DNA of 7,901 bases from Gammaproteobacteria bacterium (lineage in GTDB: Bacteria; Pseudomonadota; Gammaproteobacteria; Competibacterales; Competibacteraceae). The notes beneath the pieces are model-generated. The model was given only the letters and a program-made list of their open reading frames with translations. It was not told where the DNA came from and did no database searches. Where the stretch lies: positions 1-7,901 of the forward strand of contig JAIFNF010000168.1 of NCBI GenBank assembly GCA_020047885.1, written 5' to 3'. The position numbers and the translations under genes are program-made. The number at the start of each line of letters is the position of its first letter. Position 1 is the stretch's first letter. This document shows, in pieces, positions 5,486 to 7,901 of this stretch.

Positions 5486-6667
5486 ATGACTGCACTATCC
5501 TCCGCCCCGGTCAAGCCGCCGTTCTGGAACAATCCCCAGATCCGGGCGATCCTTTTTCAAGTGGCCGCTCTCATCGTGACGGTGGCTTTTGGTTTATCCA
5601 TTTTTGAAAACACCCAGGATAATCTGCGCCGGTTAGGCATCGCCTCGGGTTTCGACTTTCTCTCATCGCCGGCCGGTTTCGACATTATCCAGACGCTGAT
5701 TCCCTACTCTGCAGCCTCCAGTTACGGCCAGGTGTTCTGGGTCGCGTTGTTGAATACCCTGCTGGTGTCCGCTCTCGGCATTGTGTTTGCTACGTTACTG
5801 GGCTTTGTGCTGGGCGTCGCCCGGTTGTCGAAAAACTGGCTGATCTCCCGACTGGCGCTGATTTATATCGAAACCTTCCGCAATGTCCCGTTGCTATTGC
5901 AAATTTTCTTCTGGTATTTCGCGGTTCTGCGGGCGATGCCGAGTCCACGCGAGAGCCTGAATCTGGGCGATGCGTTCTTTCTGAACATCCGTGGCCTGTA
6001 TCTGCCGGCGCCCCAGTTTCAACCGGGCTTCGGTTGGGTAGTGGCGGCGCTCGGCGTGGCTGTCGTAGTGGCTATCGGCCTCACGCACTGGGCGCACCGC
6101 CGACAAATGGCTACCGGTCAACCCTTCCCGACGGTATCCAGTACCCTGACCCTGCTGATTGGTCTGCCGCTGATCGTGTTCTGGCTGGCGGGATCGCCGT
6201 TGCACTGGCAGGTTCCCGAATTGACCGGCTTCAACTTCCAGAGCGGTCTGGTCATCATCCCGGAAATGGCGTCGCTGTTACTGGCGCTGACCATCTACAC
6301 CGCCGCCTTCATCGCTGAAATCGTCCGTGCCGGTATCCAGGCGGTCAGTCACGGTCAAACCGAGGCGTCATTCTCACTGGGTCTCCAGTCCAGCCTGACG
6401 CTGCGGTTGGTCATCCTGCCGCAAGCGTTGCGGGTCATCCTCCCGCCCATGACCAACCAGTACCTGAATTTGACCAAGAATTCCTCGCTGGCCGCCGCGA
6501 TTGGCTATCCCGATATGGTCTCGACCTTTGCCGGCACCACGCTGAATCAGACTGGCCAGGCCATTGAATGTATTGTCATCACCATGACGGTTTACCTGAC
6601 GATCAGTCTGCTGATCTCGCTGGTGATGAACGGGTATAACCGCAGGGTCGCCCTGGTGGAGCGTTAA
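5486..6667 (+). CDS. aapQ: General L-amino-acid ABC transporter permease AapQ
   Basis: A 393-aa inner-membrane permease of the HisMQ/GltK type, pairing with AapM to form the channel. The extended N-terminus and the long insert of about 45 extra residues between the first permease helices are typical of AapQ rather than of short HisM-like subunits. Hydrophobic segments lie at roughly 23-41, 85-114, 183-200, 221-236, 257-282 and 366-383. ETFRNVPLLLQ (about 129-139) is the family motif after the third helix. The cytoplasmic EAA loop that docks the ATPase is EASFSLGLQ (about 293-301) followed by ILPQALRVILPP. The ATG at 5486 has AGGA 7 nt upstream; a TTG directly before it is less likely to be used. 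It starts 58 nt after aapJ and ends 3 nt before aapM. Confidence 0.95.
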   Translation: MTALSSAPVKPPFWNNPQIRAILFQVAALIVTVAFGLSIFENTQDNLRRLGIASGFDFLSSPAGFDIIQTLIPYSAASSYGQVFWVALLNTLLVSALGIVFATLLGFVLGVARLSKNWLISRLALIYIETFRNVPLLLQIFFWYFAVLRAMPSPRESLNLGDAFFLNIRGLYLPAPQFQPGFGWVVAALGVAVVVAIGLTHWAHRRQMATGQPFPTVSSTLTLLIGLPLIVFWLAGSPLHWQVPELTGFNFQSGLVIIPEMASLLLALTIYTAAFIAEIVRAGIQAVSHGQTEASFSLGLQSSLTLRLVILPQALRVILPPMTNQYLNLTKNSSLAAAIGYPDMVSTFAGTTLNQTGQAIECIVITMTVYLTISLLISLVMNGYNRRVALVER

Positions 6668-6670
6668 CGC

Positions 6671-7780
6671 ATGACTGAATCCCGTCTTCCCCATCCTGAC
6701 CTGCCGCCGCCGGCCAGTACGATTGGCGCACTCGGCTGGATGCGCCGCAATCTGTTCTCTTCGCCGCTCAACATCGCGTTGACTGCACTAGCCGCTTATG
6801 TGCTGTGGATCGCCATTCCGCCGCTGCTTAACTGGACGGTGCTCAAAGCTACCTGGAGCGGCGATACCCGGGACGCCTGTCAGGCGAACAGCGGCGCGTG
6901 CTGGGTGTTTATCCGGGTTCACTTCGACCAGTTCCTGTACGGCTTCTACCCGGAGGCGCAACGCTGGCGGGTCAACCTAGCGCTACTGTTGCTGATCCTA
7001 GGCGTAGCACCGCTGTTTACCCAAGCCCTTACCAACGCCGCCAAGGTGAAACTGGGCTTAAGCCTGCTGGTCATTTACCCGATCATCGCGTTTATCCTGT
7101 TCAAAGGCGGCCTGTTCGGTCTGCCCGACATTGAAACCAGTCGCTGGGGTGGGTTGTTTCTGACCCTGGTCATTGCGGGCGTCGGGATGACCGCCGCCCT
7201 GCCGCTCGGGGTACTGCTGGCGCTAGGGCGACGTTCGGAGATGCCGGCCATTCAAACCTTGTGCATCACCTTCATCGAATTCTGGCGCGGGATACCGCTG
7301 ATCACCGTGCTGTTCATGTCATCAGTGATGTTGCCGCTGTTTCTGCCGGAAGGGATGAATTTCGACAAACTGCTGCGGGCGCTTATTGGCGTCACTCTGT
7401 TCCAAGCCGCCTATATGGCCGAAGTCGTCCGTGGCGGTTTGCAGGCCATCCCCAAAGGCCAGATCGAAGCTGCGGCTGCTCTGGGACTGGGCTACTGGAA
7501 AACCATGGCGCTGATCGTCCTGCCGCAAGCGCTGAAACTGGTGATTCCCGGCATCGTCAACACCTTCATCGCCCTGTTTAAGGACACCTCGCTGGTGTTA
7601 ATTATCGGGCTGTTCGATCTGATGAACATCGTCCATAACGCCACCACTAATCCCGAATGGCTCGGCTTTTCCACCGAGGGCTATGTGTTCGCCGCTGCGG
7701 TTTACTGGCTGTTCTGTTTCAGTATGTCCCGCTACAGCCAAAGCCTGGAAAAACGCCTGCACACCGGCCACAAACGTTAG
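6671..7780 (+). CDS. aapM: General L-amino-acid ABC transporter permease AapM
   Basis: The 369-aa partner permease of AapQ. It has the AapM-type N-terminal extension: a first membrane segment at about 33-50, then a periplasmic stretch with TWSGDTRDACQANSGACWVF and a pair of Cys (70, 77). The core permease helices run from about 101 to 350. The signatures FIEFWRGIPLITVLF (201-215) and EVVRGGLQAIPKGQIEAAAA (251-270) are present, with the EAA loop EAAAALGLGYWKT (266-278) and VLPQALKLVIPG (283-294). The ATG at 6671 has GGTGGAG (6655-6661) upstream. The gap of 3 nt after aapQ and 12 nt before aapP suggests one transcript with coupled translation. Confidence 0.95.
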   Translation: MTESRLPHPDLPPPASTIGALGWMRRNLFSSPLNIALTALAAYVLWIAIPPLLNWTVLKATWSGDTRDACQANSGACWVFIRVHFDQFLYGFYPEAQRWRVNLALLLLILGVAPLFTQALTNAAKVKLGLSLLVIYPIIAFILFKGGLFGLPDIETSRWGGLFLTLVIAGVGMTAALPLGVLLALGRRSEMPAIQTLCITFIEFWRGIPLITVLFMSSVMLPLFLPEGMNFDKLLRALIGVTLFQAAYMAEVVRGGLQAIPKGQIEAAAALGLGYWKTMALIVLPQALKLVIPGIVNTFIALFKDTSLVLIIGLFDLMNIVHNATTNPEWLGFSTEGYVFAAAVYWLFCFSMSRYSQSLEKRLHTGHKR

Positions 7781-7792
7781 GAATCTGCACTG

Positions 7793-7901
7793 ATGAATGC
7801 ACTTGCCGCTTCTACGCCCCTGTCCGATCAGGTCATGATTCAGATGGACAGCATCCACAAATGGTATGGCGCTTTTCATGTCCTCAAAGAGATCAATCTG
7901 A
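7793..7901 (+). CDS. aapP: General L-amino-acid ABC transporter ATP-binding protein AapP (5' end only)
   Basis: The first 36 codons of the cytoplasmic ATPase of the Aap transporter; the gene runs off the window. The visible protein starts MNALAAST and reaches SIHKWYGAFHVLKEINL, which matches the start of polar amino-acid ABC ATPases. The Tyr of KWYG is the A-loop aromatic residue that stacks on adenine. Walker A and the rest lie beyond 7901. AGGA at 7779-7782 overlaps the aapM stop and serves as ribosome site. In-frame ATG codons at 7835 and 7844 are alternative starts closer to the usual AapP N-terminus. Confidence 0.9.
   Translation, partial: MNALAASTPLSDQVMIQMDSIHKWYGAFHVLKEINL

Noticed and set aside
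1..7901. CRISPR array, tRNA or rRNA genes, IS transposase genes
   Set aside because: No regularly spaced repeats, no tRNA- or rRNA-like sequence and no transposase motifs were seen on either strand.

Overview
The window looks like chromosomal DNA from a moderately GC-rich proteobacterium, probably a gammaproteobacterium. The reasons are an AapJQMP-type amino-acid ABC operon behind an NtrC/sigma-54 style control region, Shine-Dalgarno led genes, and palindromic intergenic repeats. A Competibacter/Contendobacter-like lineage is possible, but that is only an impression from sequence style.

Left part (1-697, minus strand): an OMEGA-type locus. The start of an iscB gene (PLMP domain, then RuvC-I with its catalytic Asp) lies behind a structured non-coding RNA region that resembles the HEARO/omega RNA. 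The iscB gene is broken. A 152-bp non-coding element (156-307) with 23-bp imperfect terminal inverted repeats and a perfect 8-bp target duplication (GAATTATT) sits between the PLMP domain and RuvC-I. Removing the element and one copy of the duplication (160 bp) restores the iscB frame exactly. The element carries a three-stem palindrome of its own.

Middle part (673-3960, minus strand): a two-gene redox module. First comes a 159-aa stand-alone cyclic-nucleotide-binding domain protein, then a 915-aa fusion of a membrane iron-sulfur module, a variant 2Fe-2S ferredoxin domain and an NAD(P)H/FAD reductase of the rubredoxin-reductase/NirB type. The module is bracketed by two similar hairpins in the same orientation (664-695 and 4054-4085) that resemble IS200/IS605-type ends. 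The stop codon of the 915-aa gene lies in the loop of the first hairpin.

Right part (4086-7901, plus strand): an amino-acid ABC transporter operon, aapJ (periplasmic binding protein), aapQ and aapM (permeases) and the first 36 codons of aapP (ATPase), which runs off the window. Its upstream region has a perfect NtrC-type palindrome and a correctly spaced -24/-12 sigma-54 promoter. This suggests nitrogen-limited induction of L-amino-acid uptake. The segment 3961-4407 is the divergent control region between the redox module and the transporter.
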